In this document: positions 11,865-12,654 of the stretch, one piece after another
How positions within the stretch are numbered: the stretch's first letter is position 1
Layout of the letters: the number at the start of each line of letters is the position of its first letter
Assembly (NCBI GenBank): GCA_947491175.1
Contig: CANLIF010000028.1
Span: 1 to 12,654 of the forward strand
DNA: 12,654 bases
Direction of reading: 5' to 3'
Source of the DNA: Actinomycetota bacterium
Lineage (GTDB): Bacteria; Actinomycetota; Actinomycetes; S36-B12; UBA5976
Translations under genes and position numbers: made by a program
The notes under the pieces: model-generated
Seen by the model: only the letters and a program-made list of their open reading frames with translations
What the model was told of the DNA's origin: nothing
The model's database searches: none

Positions 11865-12654
11865 TTTCGCCAGCAGTTATTAAAGCGGTACCAAAAGTTG
11901 TCTTACATGATCACTTAGATGGTGGACTTCGGGTAAAGACGATCTTGGAACTCGCAAGACAAAACAACTACACCGCATTGCCTTTCGACAATGAAGAGCA
12001 ACTCGGTAATTGGTTTCATACCGCAGTACAAGGATCACTCGAAATTTATTTAGAAACTTTTGCTCACACTGTTGGTGTTATGCAAACTCCAGATGCGCTA
12101 CAACGAGTAGCAAGTGAATGTGCGCAAGATCTGGCAGAAGACGGAGTGGTTTATGCCGAGATTCGATTTGCGCCAGAATTACACACTGCAAAAGGCCTGA
12201 GTTACCGCGAAGTAATTGACAACGTTTTGCTTGGCTTTGCTCAGGGTGAAGCTGCTGCAAAAGCTGCCGGAAAAACTATTCGAGTTGTTGCACTGTTAAC
12301 TGCAATGCGCATGGCTGATGTTTCACTTGAAATTGCAAAGCTCGTAGTAGAGTATCGCGATCGTGGTGTTGTTGGATTCGACATTGCCGGCAAAGAGGCG
12401 GGCTATCCTCCAACTGAACATCTTGAGGCATTCCAGTATTTACAACGCAACAATGCGCATTTCACAATTCACGCGGGTGAAGCATTCGGCTTGAAGAGTA
12501 TTTGGGAAGCAATTCAGTTCTGTGGCACCGAACGTTTAGGCCACGGAGTTCGAATCATTGATGATGTCACTGTCAATAGCGATGGCACAGTCACACTTGG
12601 CGATTTAGCTGCGTACGTTCGGGATCGTCGAATTCCGCTTGAACTTTGTCCTAA
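11861..12654 (+). CDS. add: Adenosine deaminase (3' end outside window)
   Basis: The visible 264 residues belong to the zinc-dependent adenosine deaminase family, which converts adenosine and deoxyadenosine to inosine and deoxyinosine. Zinc ligands H16 and H18 are in HDHLDG, H204 and catalytic E207 in HAGEA, and H228 is in RLGHGVR. The conserved FDIAGKEAGYP block is at 173-183. The last zinc-binding Asp region lies beyond the window end, where the frame is still open after LELCP. GAGGA six bases upstream provides a ribosome binding site, and the ATG overlaps the cupin stop. It extends the operon from pyrimidine to purine nucleoside salvage. Confidence 0.95.
   Translation, partial: MISPAVIKAVPKVVLHDHLDGGLRVKTILELARQNNYTALPFDNEEQLGNWFHTAVQGSLEIYLETFAHTVGVMQTPDALQRVASECAQDLAEDGVVYAEIRFAPELHTAKGLSYREVIDNVLLGFAQGEAAAKAAGKTIRVVALLTAMRMADVSLEIAKLVVEYRDRGVVGFDIAGKEAGYPPTEHLEAFQYLQRNNAHFTIHAGEAFGLKSIWEAIQFCGTERLGHGVRIIDDVTVNSDGTVTLGDLAAYVRDRRIPLELCP

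Overview
The window is about 45% GC by eye and looks like the chromosome of a small-genome actinobacterium. The MenJ-like menaquinone reductase, the tRNAs without an encoded CCA end, the likely leaderless starts and the nucleoside-scavenging operon fit a freshwater Nanopelagicales (acI) type organism. That placement is an inference from gene content and protein resemblance; nothing in the window proves it.

Layout. Bases 1-635 (minus) hold the N-terminal part of a dimethylarginine dimethylaminohydrolase/amidinotransferase-family enzyme. Bases 636-1556 contain no convincing protein gene. They hold tRNA-Ser(GCT), a strong terminator, a tandem pair of hairpin repeats with compensatory base changes, three further copies of the tRNA-Ser 3' end, two more terminator-like hairpins, and a second, atypical tRNA whose anticodon reads GAC. 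A small membrane protein follows (1557-1826, plus). Next comes a minus-strand group: menJ (2549-3799), a four-CxxC zinc-ribbon protein (2315-2542) and an unrecognised 120-residue protein (1925-2287). Behind that group lies a decayed second copy of the menJ 3' end (1824-1920), so the two small genes sit between imperfect direct repeats. The uracil phosphoribosyltransferase gene upp (3848-4486, minus) closes the minus-strand block.

From 4699 to the right edge runs a plus-strand nucleoside uptake and salvage locus, divergent from upp. It encodes a BMP-family lipoprotein, a strong terminator, a two-domain ABC ATPase, two overlapping permeases, cytidine deaminase, pyrimidine-nucleoside (thymidine) phosphorylase, a small cupin and adenosine deaminase (cut by the window end). 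The lipoprotein should capture nucleosides outside the membrane, the ATPase and permeases import them, cytidine deaminase turns (deoxy)cytidine into (deoxy)uridine, the phosphorylase releases the pyrimidine base and (deoxy)ribose-1-phosphate, Upp turns uracil into UMP, and adenosine deaminase makes inosine. Sugar phosphates can then feed carbon metabolism. The terminator after the lipoprotein gene and that gene's different codon use suggest the binding protein is made in excess over the transporter.

The parts least explained by known families are the tRNA-Ser-associated repeat region (720-1500), the two-gene cassette between menJ 3'-end repeats (1824-2650), and a 21-codon ORF whose stop overlaps the phosphorylase start.
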